Shown: piece by piece, positions 1 through 12,289 of the stretch
Layout: each line of letters begins with the position of its first letter
Position numbering within the stretch: the first letter of the stretch is position 1
Source of the DNA: Hirudo medicinalis
Lineage: Eukaryota > Annelida > Clitellata > Hirudinida > Hirudinidae
Direction: 5' to 3'
NCBI GenBank assembly: GCA_011800805.1
Contig: MPNW01000193.1
Location: forward strand, 257,857 to 321,856
DNA length: 64,000 bases
The notes under the pieces: generated by a model
What the model was told of the DNA's origin: nothing
The model's input: only the letters and a program-made list of their open reading frames with translations
The model's database searches: none
Translations under genes and position numbers: made by a program

Positions 1-925
1 CTGCTTCCAGTGATGTTTTCGAGGGAGTCGTAAGTTGACATCACGTGACGCAGTTAATTATTCACAAAATAATTAATGACTTGGTGTCTGAATGTCCGTG
101 AGCGTGTGCTGGTTTGCGCTTGTTGTTATCCTTATTACTATTATTATAATAATAATAATATTTAATTATTATTATTAATTATTATAATAATTATTATTAT
201 TATAATAATTATTATTATTAACAATATTTAATTATTATTATTTTAATATTATTATTATGAACAATATTATTATTATGAACAATATTATTATTATTATTAT
301 TGACAATGAGAAGAGCCATTCCAGACGTCAGCCATGACTGGCACAAAGTTTATGACGACGACGATGATGATGACGACGACGACGACGACGACGATGACGA
401 CGACGATGATGACGACGATGACGACGACGACGATGATGTTGGACTCTATTATTGCATTTTATCTTTCCAGATGGAGGAGGTCAATCGGGTGTGGAATCGT
501 GTTTCGGTCAAATCAACAACCTTAGTGACGTCAACATGTCAGTTGATTCTGACGTCCTCATGTCCGGCCTCAGTGTTTGTATAACTAAAATTTTATACTA
601 ATAATTTATCATATTATTATGAATATTATTAATAATTATTATTAGTTGTAGTATTTTTATTATTATCATCATCATTAGTATTAGTAGTAGTAGCAGTAGC
701 AGTAGCAGTAGTAATAGCACAGCACCAAGGTGACCTTTGAATGAATGAATGTATGGACGGATGAATGAATGACTGATTATTACCCTTGAGTTTATTAACA
801 AAGCGTTGACAATTGAATGAATTCTTTAATTAAAATTTAATTAACGCAGGACTGTGTGGGAGGAGACCTCATCGAAGAGTTGGACTCAAGCAAACTTGTT
901 TACATTTGAAAGCCGCTCATTTAGA

Positions 926-1010
926 GACGCGTGTCGAGGATTGGAGAGAATTGATTGGACACGCGTCATGACGTACGCACACGTGACTCGTACGTCACAC
1001 ATGCACGTGA
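926..1010. promoter_or_regulatory. nested palindrome cluster with E-box and CRE-like cores
   Basis: GACGCGTGTC at 926-935 is the reverse complement of GACACGCGTC at 958-967. Immediately after, TGACGTACG at 969-977 is the reverse complement of CGTACGTCA at 989-997, and the loop between them contains CACGTG. A further CACGTGAC follows near 1004. These cores resemble bZIP (CRE-like) and bHLH (E-box) sites. No gene start was found nearby, so a regulatory role is an inference. Confidence 0.35.
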
Positions 1011-2149
1011 CTATTTGAAGAAGAAGAAGAAAAAGAAGATAGAAAGTGGAGGGGATCAGTTGTAAAGTAGATCGGATCCCTTACGTAACGCAGTGAGCTT
1101 TTTTGCCTTTAGCAACGAGTTACAGATTACAGGTTAAATAGATTTTGAGTCATTTCTTCCGTGTATTCTAAGCGAGCTCCTTGGAAGGATGATGATGATG
1201 ATCACGGTTAACGAATTTACTTTATTTATTTTCTCATTTGTTTGTTCGACGAAGAAAAATATAAACTTAGAAAGGGAGAAAAAGCAACAACAGAAAAAAG
1301 AAACCAAAAAAAAGAAAAAAAAATATTTCGCGTAGCGAGTGATATTTTTCTACGAGCGCTTGAGAAACGAAGTATTTTTATAGCTTGTCTTTTACAGCTG
1401 ACCATTGTACATGCTGCCCTTTATACTTTCATAGAATTGTACTGTTTCTTAACTTCGACTTCGACTTTTTTAGACGCACTTGTACGAAGTGATGTCTGTT
1501 GCAAGAATTCCATTGAATCTAGATGAGCATCACTTCAGGGAGGCGTGTCCAATTCGCTGAGCACCCACGGCTCTCACCTTCACCTTTACCTCTCTGCTTT
1601 TCTCTATTTCTTCCTTTCCATTTACCGCCAGTCTATCTATCCATCCATCTAACCATCCATCTATACATCAATCCATCCACCGATCCATCCGTCCATCCAT
1701 CCATTCAATCATCCATCCATCCATCCTTCCAATTGCTACCGTTCATTCATTCAATCAATCTTCCTTCCTTCCTTCCTCTATTTCCTTTTCGGTTTTTCCA
1801 TTCTGGTTTTGTTTCTGGAAGCATTTAAGATTGTGAATACCTGCATAATCGAAAGTAAAAATTCCCGTATTATCTTTTTTTTATCTTTCAGAGGTTTTTT
1901 GTCGGAATTTTAGACTCCTAGTCGAGGTTGTTTTATTTTCACCATCAATTGTTCAACATTTTGCCTCTTATTCGATTATTCCAACGTAATTATTAACAAA
2001 ATAACAATTTCATTTTTATTGCCCTTTAAACTTAAAATGCCTCTGATAGGAAATTCTAGTCACCAGACCTTTTCCTGGAACTGCATTTCCATCTTTCCTT
2101 ACTCCACCAGCGTTGAACTCCATCTCACCTGCCAGCCTGTTTCCTCCTC

Positions 2150-2152
2150 CTA

Positions 2153-2240
<88 letters not shown>

Positions 2241-2245
2241 GCTCG
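2150..2245. repeat. (TAC)n followed by (CT)n microsatellite
   Basis: About ten TAC/ACT units run directly into about 35 CT dinucleotides with one interruption. It is a simple repeat with no coding evidence. Confidence 0.9.
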
Positions 2246-4481
2246 CTCTACTTAATATCTCTCCTCTTCTGAAGGGTCAATCGATGACCCAGCGAACAGC
2301 TGAGTTGTAGCAAGTGATAAATTCAGATTATTTTTATACGAGTTTTGCTTTTATTTCTTCGTCGACTTTGTGTGCGTGGCACGACTATCGCGAGACACGT
2401 GTGATATTTCATCGTTTTTCTTTTGTCAGGAGTCTTTTTTACTTTCACTTTCAATTTCAATGTTTGTTTTTTCACGACTTTGGCTCCGTCAACAAGAGTT
2501 TATTTTTCTAGCAGTCCGTTTTTTTTATTTTGTTACTTTTCAACTTTTAATTTTTTGGTTTCAACGAGCCATAATTTCCTGTGATATTGACATTTTATTT
2601 CACGTTCCTGGATATCATAACTGGTGCACCGAGTACCTGCATTATTTATCATTCAAGTGTAAATGAACATTTAATGGTGCTCTGAAAGTCTATTTTTCCA
2701 GAGAGCTGATCTTTTTCATGCCAACCAGCCATTACAGACATTTGTAGAGACTGCAACCTTTTATCGAATAATCTGTCGTGTAAAGAGCTGTAGAAGAAGA
2801 ATAAGAAGAAGAAGAAGAAGTAAAAGAAGAAGAGAATTGTAACCAGGTTTTTATTCCAGGTCGATCAAAGAGGAATCATCCTGATGCTCAATCAATCAAT
2901 CAATCGATTAAATTAGTCAATTTCGCTAACTTTCTTTCCAAGACGAATTTCTTGGTGCCAAGATCTTTCCAACAAAATTTTCGTTTACAGACTTTTAAAC
3001 AAAGTTTAGTATAGATTTCGATCCAAGTATTTACCTTTCGTAAAATCAACAGATCAGGAACGTCTCTGATTGGATCGCCCTGGGACTCGAACCCTCCTCT
3101 CTCGGGTCCAAGGGTAAATCCATGGCGACGTTTCACATTTTAAGAACTAACGCTGCTGCCTCCATTCGTGGTCTTATTTTTCTTTTCGTTCGTTCGTTTC
3201 GACTGTTTCCCCTTTTAAACTAATTATCATCATCATCATCATCGTCGTCATCGTCTCTTCGTTTCGCCACTTAAATTATTTTTTGAATAATTGTTTGGCA
3301 TTACTCGCCATATTGCGTGTTATTTCTTGCGTCAGTCAACGGCATTGAACAGAAAAGTAGGAAGAATGGTTGAATTCGTGTATTTATTCTATTTTTATAT
3401 AAAATAAAAATTATCATCAGGGACTCGTCTGTGTGCAGATACCTCAATTCGTCTGTACGTATTTATCCGAAGAAGCCGCTGTTTTGTCTCGGTCATCAAC
3501 AGATTAGGAAGAATGTTCATCCCTTGTATCGTCTGCTCGGCCAACCGGCATCAATCAACCATTCGACCGCTTTCATTTACCATTCAGTTAAATCATTCAA
3601 TCAGCATCGAGCAACCATTCAACCAATCAACTCATCCAGCCACCGACAATATGTTCGATCTCGCGACCCCAAGTCGGGTCCAGTAAAACGAAACGAATTT
3701 GAAAAGCATGTCACCATGGTTCCCATCCATTGTTGGCCCCTGGCCTCATAATTTTGAACTTTTCTCGAGTCCTGGTCTCGTCGCGATGTTTACAGTTGTC
3801 GTGTGCTCGTCCTTTGATCCAGGGTTATAACAGCAATTTAAAGTTTCATTTTCAATGGAAGTATTAAAAATTAAAGTTTCCGTGTTTTTCATTTGGCACA
3901 GATAAAAGGGACTACTGTGCAAATCGATATTTCAAATAATGACTCAATTTCCCAATCTGAAATATATGCATAATAAATACACACAGACAAAAATCTATTT
4001 CAATCTCAAAATAGTAACAACGGCGATGATAGCAAAGCAAGCAAAAACACTGTTAAAGGCACACATGATAAAAGTTTAAAGCAATGCATGCAATCCACGT
4101 TCGATGTGTTGGTATCTTTGCCAGGGTGTCTTTTCGAGGCTGGCAGAGTGTTACTGCGATCTGAGTAGGCACGTCACTTACTACGAAACGAACTGAACAA
4201 CAAAAAATCAACTTTCTTTAAAGAATCACTTTAGAAAACAGGTACAAAAATATGAAAGTTGAAATGCAATAGAAAGTATCATTATTGTTGGAAAGCATAT
4301 TTAATGTCCTACAAGATATTATTTCATTACACTCCTCGGCCACATGAACAGGAATTGAATGCGAAGCTGTCGAGCGAGATGCGAGCCCCACTTTTAGGAA
4401 TATGACGACTAATAGAGGGTGGTGAAGTTCGACATTTCCATAGGGTTGGGGAGAGTTTATGGCCCGTTGTCGTCTTGCACG

Positions 4482-7400
4482 TCACCTGAAAACGATCGAG
4501 AGGGCTATGGCAATGACCAGAAAGGAGATGGCTATTGCTATGCATCCAATGAGGCAACACTTCCTCTGCAAATTCACAACGCAATAATTATAATTTTTAA
4601 TAAATACAAATATAACATTAATTAATAGATAATTATTTCTAATGAAATATAATTACAAAAATAATTAATTTGTATTTAAAATATTTTAAAATTAAATTCA
4701 GCATATCCTAAAACAATTAGGAACCTTCCGGAATCTTTTTTGACTGCTCACGGCTTTTTCAGTCTGCTTGCGGGCAGACTCCACGTAGTCCTTTGCTTCG
4801 AGCAGGTTCTTGTCTATCCTGTCTAACTTCTCTCCCTGTTAATAAGAATAAATGAATGACTTCTCACTAGTATATAATAATAATAATAATAATAATAATA
4901 CTATTGTAATAATATAGTAAATTATTTTTGCTTAGTATTTCCTCAAACATCACTGTAGCAGTAACTAGGAAGAATATGGGGCTCGACAGTAAATCAAGTG
5001 CGAACTTGTTAAGTGTTAACTAAGTTATTAAGTGCTAAATTAAGCTTCCTCAATCACCTTTAACCCTAAAACTTTGCAACAATTCAAAACTTGAAGCCTC
5101 GAGCTCTCAGCTTCATAATCAGTGATCGATAATAAAAGAAATATTCTGTATTTACATTCTGACAATAGTTTGGTAAGCAGGGTCAGAATAAATAGAATAA
5201 ATCACACATCAGGAGCAACTATTACAATTTTGAATCATTTCCAGATTTAGTTACTGACAAAGAGTGAGTTGTTATCGGTGATTCTTCCGACCAGAACCGA
5301 CCACCAACACCGACCGGTCGCAAGGTTGCACTCAAACAACTCGAAACTCAAACCGAGCGACAGGAAAAAGGTTATTTTCGTCGCTCGCTCGACAGTCGAA
5401 CCTGTTCCGTGACGAGGATGGCGATGTCGACGAAGAGGTCCCTGACTTGTTGGATGCTCTTTTCGAGTTTCAGGAGGTCCTGATGTCTTTCCTCCAATTC
5501 CCTGAGATCCAGTTTTGCCTTCTCCACTTGGGCCAATTGCTTCCATGCAACGATTATTTTATCATTTATTATTTTTAAAACAATCACAAAGGTCGGGATC
5601 GAACGAATGCGCCGAATTCGATTGACGAAAAAATTACTCCCACGCGTTACTAGTTATTTTTAAAAATTACTCCCACATGTTACTCATTATTTTTGTTATT
5701 TTTCTTACTCAATCATAACAAGCAAATTTCACATTTAATGAACAAAGACCTAGATTGCTCTTGATGTGGAGACAAAGACAAACATCATTAACTTCATCTC
5801 TGGGATGTTTGTGATAACAAGTTGTCATTGCAAACAGTCTAGGATGCCAACAGATTACAACCACTTTAAATTATAAGAGAATATTCATAATTTACTCGTT
5901 CGAATAAATTATATAAATTAAGAAGTCCTTGATTAATTCCTACGTAGCTCGAATGAGCTGGTGATAATCTCAATTCTCTGACGTTTCCACGACAAACATT
6001 AGTTTGATTTAAGTCACATAAAGTTGTCACCAGAAATTGATTAACAAACAACCCATTCAAGACCTGTGCCATCAACAAACCAACATCAGCAACTCCAATT
6101 TATGAAGCATCACAGTGTTGTTTCTTTCCTGTTGGCTGCCACATGTTGTTGTTATTATAACACCTTCTTGCATTACTCAGTTCTAAGCAACAGTATCAGA
6201 GCTCAAGAAGCACAACTCACCAGCACTGCAAACAACTGGTTGTCTCCTTCACCTTCGAGAACCTTTTCAATTTCCTCATCCTTCATGTCCTTGTTGACTG
6301 CAAAGTAACTTCATCGTTATTATCGGGGTGCAAGTTGTCTCGGAGGGTTTGCGTTCCTGCGAGCGACGACAAAAGTGACGGTCGTTACGTGTCGTGTTCG
6401 CGACCCAGCTTGCACTGCCATGATTTACGGCGCTACGCAAATTCACTTATTATTATTATTTCCAGAGATCGTGTCATGTTTTAATCTTTTCTATTATTAG
6501 ATTTCTATTATTATTTAATATTAATTTCATTTCAAAAGAGACTTTTCGCATTGGAGATAATCAAAAAAACAATAATAAAAAAAGCTAATAAACCAACATA
6601 TTTGTTATTGTTGATATTATCACTAATACAATATTATTATCAAGCAAAGCAAACATGCATCAAGCTACAACTTGACCGACCGTTCCTCTGAATAGAAGAA
6701 AACAAATTAATAGCATGTCGCCTTGAAATCTATCCTTCGGCTTGTAATTCTATCGAACCACATTTAATTCGTTACGAACTCGACAGGCCGAAATAAATCC
6801 TAGCAAAAACAACGTTTACGATCAACGAACTCATCTCCAAAAGGCAAACTGGCATTCGACGACGACTTCACGACGCTCGTCACGTCGTCGTCGAACGATT
6901 GCAAACGAACTAAAAGCGCATTTCCAACCTATCTTGAGGGTCCTCTTGAAAAGGCTCTTCATCTGTTCCTGGTACTGCAACTGGTTCTCATGGTATTCGG
7001 TCATCTTTTCTTTGAACTTCTCCACAAAGAAGGAGTGCTTTGAAATCATGTGACAAACAGGTCACGAATAAGCATAAGTGGAACGATTAAGATAATTTAT
7101 GCACTTTATGTCAAAACGATAATAACTTATCATTATTATCATTATCATTAATGTTAGGCTCCACCTGTAACTTCTTCATCCTCAGGTCGGCCTGGTGAAC
7201 ATCTCCTTCTCCTTTCTTCCTCGACTCTTCATTCTCTTTCTCGTCTTCCTTGATCTTCTCATCCAACTCTGATTGGTGGAAGTTGATGAATTAATTGATA
7301 GGTCGATTACCAGATTAATTATTAATCAATGATTAGATAATATTTTAATCAACAGGTTAATTACAAGAATAAAATGGTGTTATCCTAGGTAAGGTATACT

Positions 7401-8265
7401 CAGTGGTACTTTATAGTGATGATAAACTTGTATGTAGGTTGTTTTGGCAATAGCTGCTTTGGAGGTCCTGAATCACCTATGATTAAATTCAAACCCTCTA
7501 CAAATGGGCATGAGGGCACATTTGGCTCCCTGGTGCTTAAAATTTGAAAAAATGAAATGATGGAACACACAATAAAATTGCTCTTACTCTTGAGCTGCTC
7601 ATGAATCTCCTTTGAAAGATTTTGTATTTCACTTGTCTTCTCATCCAAGGCTTTCCTTGAAGCTGGTTGGAATGATTAGTACTCAAACTAGTGCTCATGT
7701 TGATCTCACACTTGCATTGTTGTGTAGCAAAATGTGTAACATTAAATCAATTGAAAAACATAATTAATAAAATTTATTAGCTTGCATAAAATCATTTTGC
7801 ACAAGAACACAAACATTCATCCACGTGCGGCGAAGATATTATGCTTGCTCTCATCTTCTTGATCTCTATTACTTTTAGCTCAAGGGATTTCATGTTTTCT
7901 TTTATGTTTATCTAGATGAGACAAACAAATTTTATTTTAGCACCAATTATTTGGAATTGTGCAAAAAGTTGATTTATTTGGATTAAATATTTGTCAGGAG
8001 GGGTTGTTGCAACATTGGGTGATGCTTAACCTGACTAAAGAAAACATCCAGTGGACCCTCTGATTTCTGCTTTTCCTTTTGTTTGAACGGACTCTTGACT
8101 GACACTTGGACATCACAATCGTCATCTTCTATAGCCTTCAATGAGTTGATATACAAAGACTTGCGGTTAATATTTACTTGAGATTTATATTATATATAAA
8201 AGACGCAATCTTACAATTTTTACGTGGGCAGCCTCCCGGAATTCATTTAACCTGTCTTTTACCAT
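4482..8265 (-). CDS. syntaxin, plasma-membrane type Qa-SNARE
   Basis: Ten exons, all GT-AG and phase-consistent: 8215-8265, 8031-8135, 7815-7911, 7588-7662, 7165-7268, 6929-7037, 6221-6297, 5402-5539, 4725-4835, 4482-4565. They join to 316 residues, close to the usual 290-300 of syntaxins 1-4. The N-terminus MVKDRLNEFREAAH matches the Munc18-binding N-peptide style of this group. Exons 3-6 form the Habc helices (about 53-180). The SNARE helix spans about 217-283, with the zero-layer glutamine at residue 252 in TEQGEKLDRI. The last exon is a basic, cysteine-containing edge (RKCC) and a tail anchor of about 22 residues ending three residues before the end of the protein. Known role: Qa-SNARE in vesicle fusion at the plasma membrane, paired with SNAP-25- and VAMP-type partners. 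The start has an A at -3 and follows no other in-frame ATG that I see. Which syntaxin (1, 2, 3 or 4) cannot be told by eye. Confidence 0.92.
6322..6460 (+). mobile_element. degenerate tRNA-derived SINE copy in a syntaxin intron
   Basis: It shares blocks with the better copy at 55346-55530: TGCGTTCCTGC after the A-box region, GTGTCG(T/C)GTTCG at the B-box, a CTGCGCT/TTGCACT block, and GGCGCTA(T/C) near the 3' end, then an ATT tail. It lies antisense to the syntaxin gene, only about 25 bases upstream of the acceptor of the exon at 6221-6297. It is diverged and probably old. Confidence 0.5.
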
Positions 8266-10854
8266 TTTGATGGTGGCGACGACGTAAATTTAACCAAGAG
8301 ATTTGTTTCCGAGAAAGATTTTAAAGATTTCTAGCAATTGATTTATGGTACGAACAGCTACCATGAAGGAAATTAAATAATTAAGTCGTAAAAATACCGC
8401 CCAAATAATGCTGAGCAAAATAAATATGCGAAATCTGGGGTTTTGCCTCGATAACATAGTAGAACTAAACGTAGTAGAAGTAATAAGTCAAATTAAAATA
8501 GAAAACAAAAATTTACGTTATTTGTAGAACACCTCTTAATAAAATGGACAGGTAAAAATATTTAAGTTTGTGACTCAGAGCGCAGAACCGATATTAACTT
8601 CTTATTTATTACATTTTTTTACTTTGCTTAATCACATTGGGATAATATTGAAGTTTTAAAAAGAAAACATCCAGTCTTATGCAAAAAATCGCTTTATTGA
8701 CCATATCATTCTTCGTGACTATTGTAGCAGTTAAGGTTTTGGTTTATATGGGAGTAAACAATTAATTAAAATGTTTATTGCAATAACCTCAGCACTTTAC
8801 AATGTAAGTATGAATATTATAACAAGAAAAATTATATTATTATCTGTCACTTACAAAGTAACTGTTTGCATTTATAATTAAAATTGTTTTCGAATTCGGA
8901 ATGTTTTGAATACTTTGTCAGCGCTGGATTTACTCAGGTGGAGGCCTCGCTGCAGTGTGGTGGTAGAGGCCCATAAAGCTCTGCGCCATTCCTGTTGCCC
9001 CCGACCCCGGGCAAGCATAAAAGGTTTTTTTGGATGGCGGAGGCCCCTGTACAGTGGCACATCCTGACCAAGCCTCAATCCGGCAAAATACAATTGTACG
9101 AAATCTGTTTATTACTGATTATTTATCCAGTGGTTGAAATCTCAGAATGATAAAATTACCGTATGTAATTTTTAAGATGTCATTCCATGTAAGGACATTT
9201 TTGGTAATTTATAATAAAAAGTATATAAAGAAATGAAACAATAACTACTGCAATTTAAAAGTTAGCCATTTTGAATTGTTTATGTTAATATATATTTTTT
9301 GTTAAAAGAGCTGCTTGAATTTGCTGTAATTTTGATTCAAACTTTTTGATAAAGTCATTTTTTCAAATCAAAAATATTGTTTTCTAGTGATATTTTCTGG
9401 AAGAGAATCTTCTCAAATACAGAAACAATTCAAAATATTCATTTGCCTCGTGGTTTAAAATTTTTCGTGATGTAAAAGTTTCGAAATATCCTTCTTCATT
9501 GAATTTATATCGAAAGTGAAATAAACTTTATACTTGAAGGTTCCCAATTATTTTTTTATTTCAATTGCTAAAAAGCGTTATAAAATAAAAGTATTATTGA
9601 GATAAATTATTTTTAAGGCATATATAACGATTTACAGTATAACGAAGTTTATATTTAATTTTAATCCCGTCTTTGCAAGTCTTTCTAGTAGCAGCCGTCT
9701 TTATTACAGGATTATAATGACATTGGTTGGGAAATATATTTAACGAATATGTCAAACAAAAGTGCTTAACCTTTTCAATAAATAAATTTCCAAATTAAAA
9801 AACAGCTATTCAAGTGACAAAAGACATTATAGAAAGTTATTTTGTTTAAATACGTTTGAGTGCCTTTGTGGGAAAATTCGAAATATTCAGGCTTTTTTCT
9901 CCACATATATTCATGATCTATGGTTTTCCTCGGTGTATTTGATTTTTGGGGTCCGCTTGAAATTGAAGGTAATTAAAGTTTATCATTTCTAAGTAAAGTG
10001 TTATTTTAAATCAGCTTGTTGGCCTTGTAACTTTTGAACTTATTTTATTTTTGGGGTGGTTTTGTGAGGTTCAACAGACTACACTGATAAGTGAAATTCG
10101 GATCAAAATTTACGATATAATTTTATCAGCCAAAATATTCAGAATTTTTGTTGAGTAATAGTAGATACAATTAGATTCTTTTTTTTTAATTATCAGGCAT
10201 ATTCAAATCATAATAATGGACAATGATTTCGCAGATATAAGTTTATTGTACTTTAGCAGGAAAGCAAAATTAAGAACATTTCATTTGTATCTACGGGACC
10301 AAATATTTAACAGAAGATGACGAGAAAATGTATTGGTAAATAATTTTGTTTCTAAGATAAAAGGAAATATTAATTTCTACAAGTTTCTCCTGCTTGCTGT
10401 ACGCAATAAGAACTAACGAAAGGGCTGATGTGGATTAAGGTGCGTGCCTGTATCTTGGAGTGCAAAAGTCAAACCTTACTTTAGCGATAGTTGTCAAGGC
10501 TCCGTTCATTTCGTATTATTTCATTTATTTATTAGAATTTGCTACTCAAGCGTCGAAATAGCAATCGTTTTAACTTCCATTGGAAGTTGTTTGGAAGATA
10601 TTTCTGTACTCGTGTTAACCGCAGTCGATCAGGTGAGACGCTTGGATTGCAACCAACTTCTTTAAAAAAAAACCAGTTGAAAAGTCTGGTTGTGACAGGC
10701 AACACCTTTTTTATCTGCTCGAATTGGAGGTTGATAATAAAAATATTTTGGCGTTAAATAATAAATAAACCATAGCCTTGTTTTTGAACGAATTTGCTCA
10801 GCAATTTGTTAAATCTGATGGATGTTTTTAGTCACTTTTCATTTGATAGACCAG
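8266..10854. other. intergenic: syntaxin promoter side and ZnF-A upstream region
   Basis: No supported exon. It contains the 5' flank of the syntaxin gene (just above 8265), a short G+C-rich island at about 8920-9080 in A+T-rich surroundings, and A+T-rich sequence with no recognisable repeats between about 9100 and 10850. An untranslated or short coding 5' exon of ZnF-A could lie here: the sequence just before the chosen ATG looks like an acceptor. Confidence 0.5.
8920..9080. mobile_element. possible DNA-transposon or other repeat remnant
   Basis: This G+C-rich block stands out from its neighbours. It contains phrases such as CTGGATTTACTC, AGGCCCATAAAG and CCCGGGCAAG, which resemble degenerate hAT-type repeat remnants that I recall from invertebrate genomes. 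No terminal inverted repeats or transposase were found, so the class is uncertain. Confidence 0.25.
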
Positions 10855-12289
10855 ATGAAGACGACGAAATCAAATTCTTCGGATTCTGTTTTCACAGCCA
10901 GACACCCTGGCATAGCAACCCAAGGGGAGGCAAATTTCTCTTCATCGAACGACCTCGTATCTTCATATGGTCATCCAAAACTCAGTCACATTCCCATCAG
11001 GATCGTAAACGGGATAATAATCGTTGAACCAATGGAAGAGGATGGAAGTGAGGTTCTTGAGTCTCCATCCTCAAACGCAGCAGTCAACGAAGGCGCTCAC
11101 AATCCTACAAGCGTTGGGAGAAGAGGCTTGTTCGAATTGGTAGATTTAGGCTTGACAGTGTTTTGTGTTGTCCACTCATGAATTTAAATATATTTAGGTT
11201 CTTTTATTAGCATTTATTGGTAATCTTCGAATTTCGTAATTTTAAATGTTGTCGACGTTTTCTTTGATTGAAAGAAACAGTTCATATCCATGCGATATTC
11301 TGAATCCAAATATTCCCTCGCTTTCAGGAAATGCCGCTTGAATTAATATGCAAACATAATGGAGAAGATTCAGATCCAAATCAGAAGTTTTTGTGTAATT
11401 ATTGTGACTATTCGGTTGGATTTGAAATTTATTCAATTAAATTTATAAAAAAACTTAAATTGTTTTCAATGTAATTTAAATAACAGTGTACCATCCACGA
11501 CGAATACGTTAAGCATTTGAAGGGACATTTGTTCACCTGTACGGAATGTGATTTTTCTGCCGCAGACAAATGCACCTTATTTTCTCACAATTCTGACAAA
11601 CACCCTTGTGACGCTGGTAAGTTCTTCTTAATTAGGTAATTGGCGTATACATCTCAAACTCGGAGCATTAACTTCTCATTGTTTGAAAAACAGAAGCTAA
11701 ATTGAAGCAATACTTCCCCGTGACGAAAGGAGAAGAGAATTTCAGTCAAACCATGAGTGCACAAGAAAGACAAAACACTCACGGCCATCGCTTTATCCCC
11801 TATGAGACTCGCAACAAAGAGTCAGATTCTCGAGCGAATGGGAGTCAAAGAACATCACAAGAAACAATACAAATTGGAAGGAACACGGCTAAAACCGAAA
11901 AGAAATCTCAAGTTTTGTATTTCGACGACATCAAAAGGAACTCTGTTGGAAAATCAGCAATTTTTCCAAAACGAAAAAAGGAAGTCATCGAAATTATCGA
12001 CGTTGATTCTTTACCAGATGAACCGACTTCTGGACAACTTTACTCCAGTTCGGGCAGCAACCCGATTAGCGTTCCCTTCAAAAGAATTTATACGATGATC
12101 AACTGGCAATGCAAAATGTGCTCGAAAAGATTCTCTGATGAATGGGAGGCAATTAAACATTCGAGCGATGCCCACAAAAGAGTCTTTACTGAGAGTCACT
12201 TCATCAAAGAATTTAGGTACTCGAAAAGTGAACCTGTAAAAAAAAAACATTTCTCATCTCGAGCCGCGTTGAGGAAAGAAAATTCATAA
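10855..12289 (+). CDS. C2H2 zinc-finger protein ZnF-A
   Basis: Four exons, phase-consistent: 10855-11139, 11328-11414, 11487-11616, 11694-12289, giving 365 residues. Finger 1 (C118, C121, H134, H138) is split by a phase-0 intron between its Cys and His pairs. Finger 2 (C142, C145, H158, H163) begins three residues later. A third finger lies near the C-terminus (WQCKMC...HSSDAH, about residue 305). A phase-1 intron directly follows finger 2 (HPCDAG). Between fingers 2 and 3 is a basic stretch FPKRKKE followed by VIEIIDVDS, which looks like a SUMO-interaction motif. The N-terminal piece IRIVNGIIIVEP is shared with ZnF-B. It is likely a nuclear DNA-binding protein (inference from family). The start is uncertain: an acceptor-like TAG just before it would allow an upstream exon. 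I cannot give an orthologue name. Confidence 0.75.

Larger units (their letters stand above)
1..4481. other. gene-poor stretch with microsatellites and palindromes
   Basis: I see no exon chain that I can support here. The stretch holds an A+T-rich ATT/AAT tract (about 120-300), a GAC/GAT tract (about 355-436), CCAT repeats (about 1630-1735), TAC then CT repeats (about 2155-2240), GAA repeats (about 2795-2830), and a cluster of inverted repeats at 926-1010. Open frames over the GAC and CT tracts encode only homopolymers and are not genes. The 3' end carries the 3' UTR of the minus-strand syntaxin gene. Confidence 0.6.

Noticed and set aside
300..584. Open frame with a long poly-Asp run
   Set aside because: The run is a GAC/GAT microsatellite; the flanks resemble no protein and all three frames stay open through the repeat.
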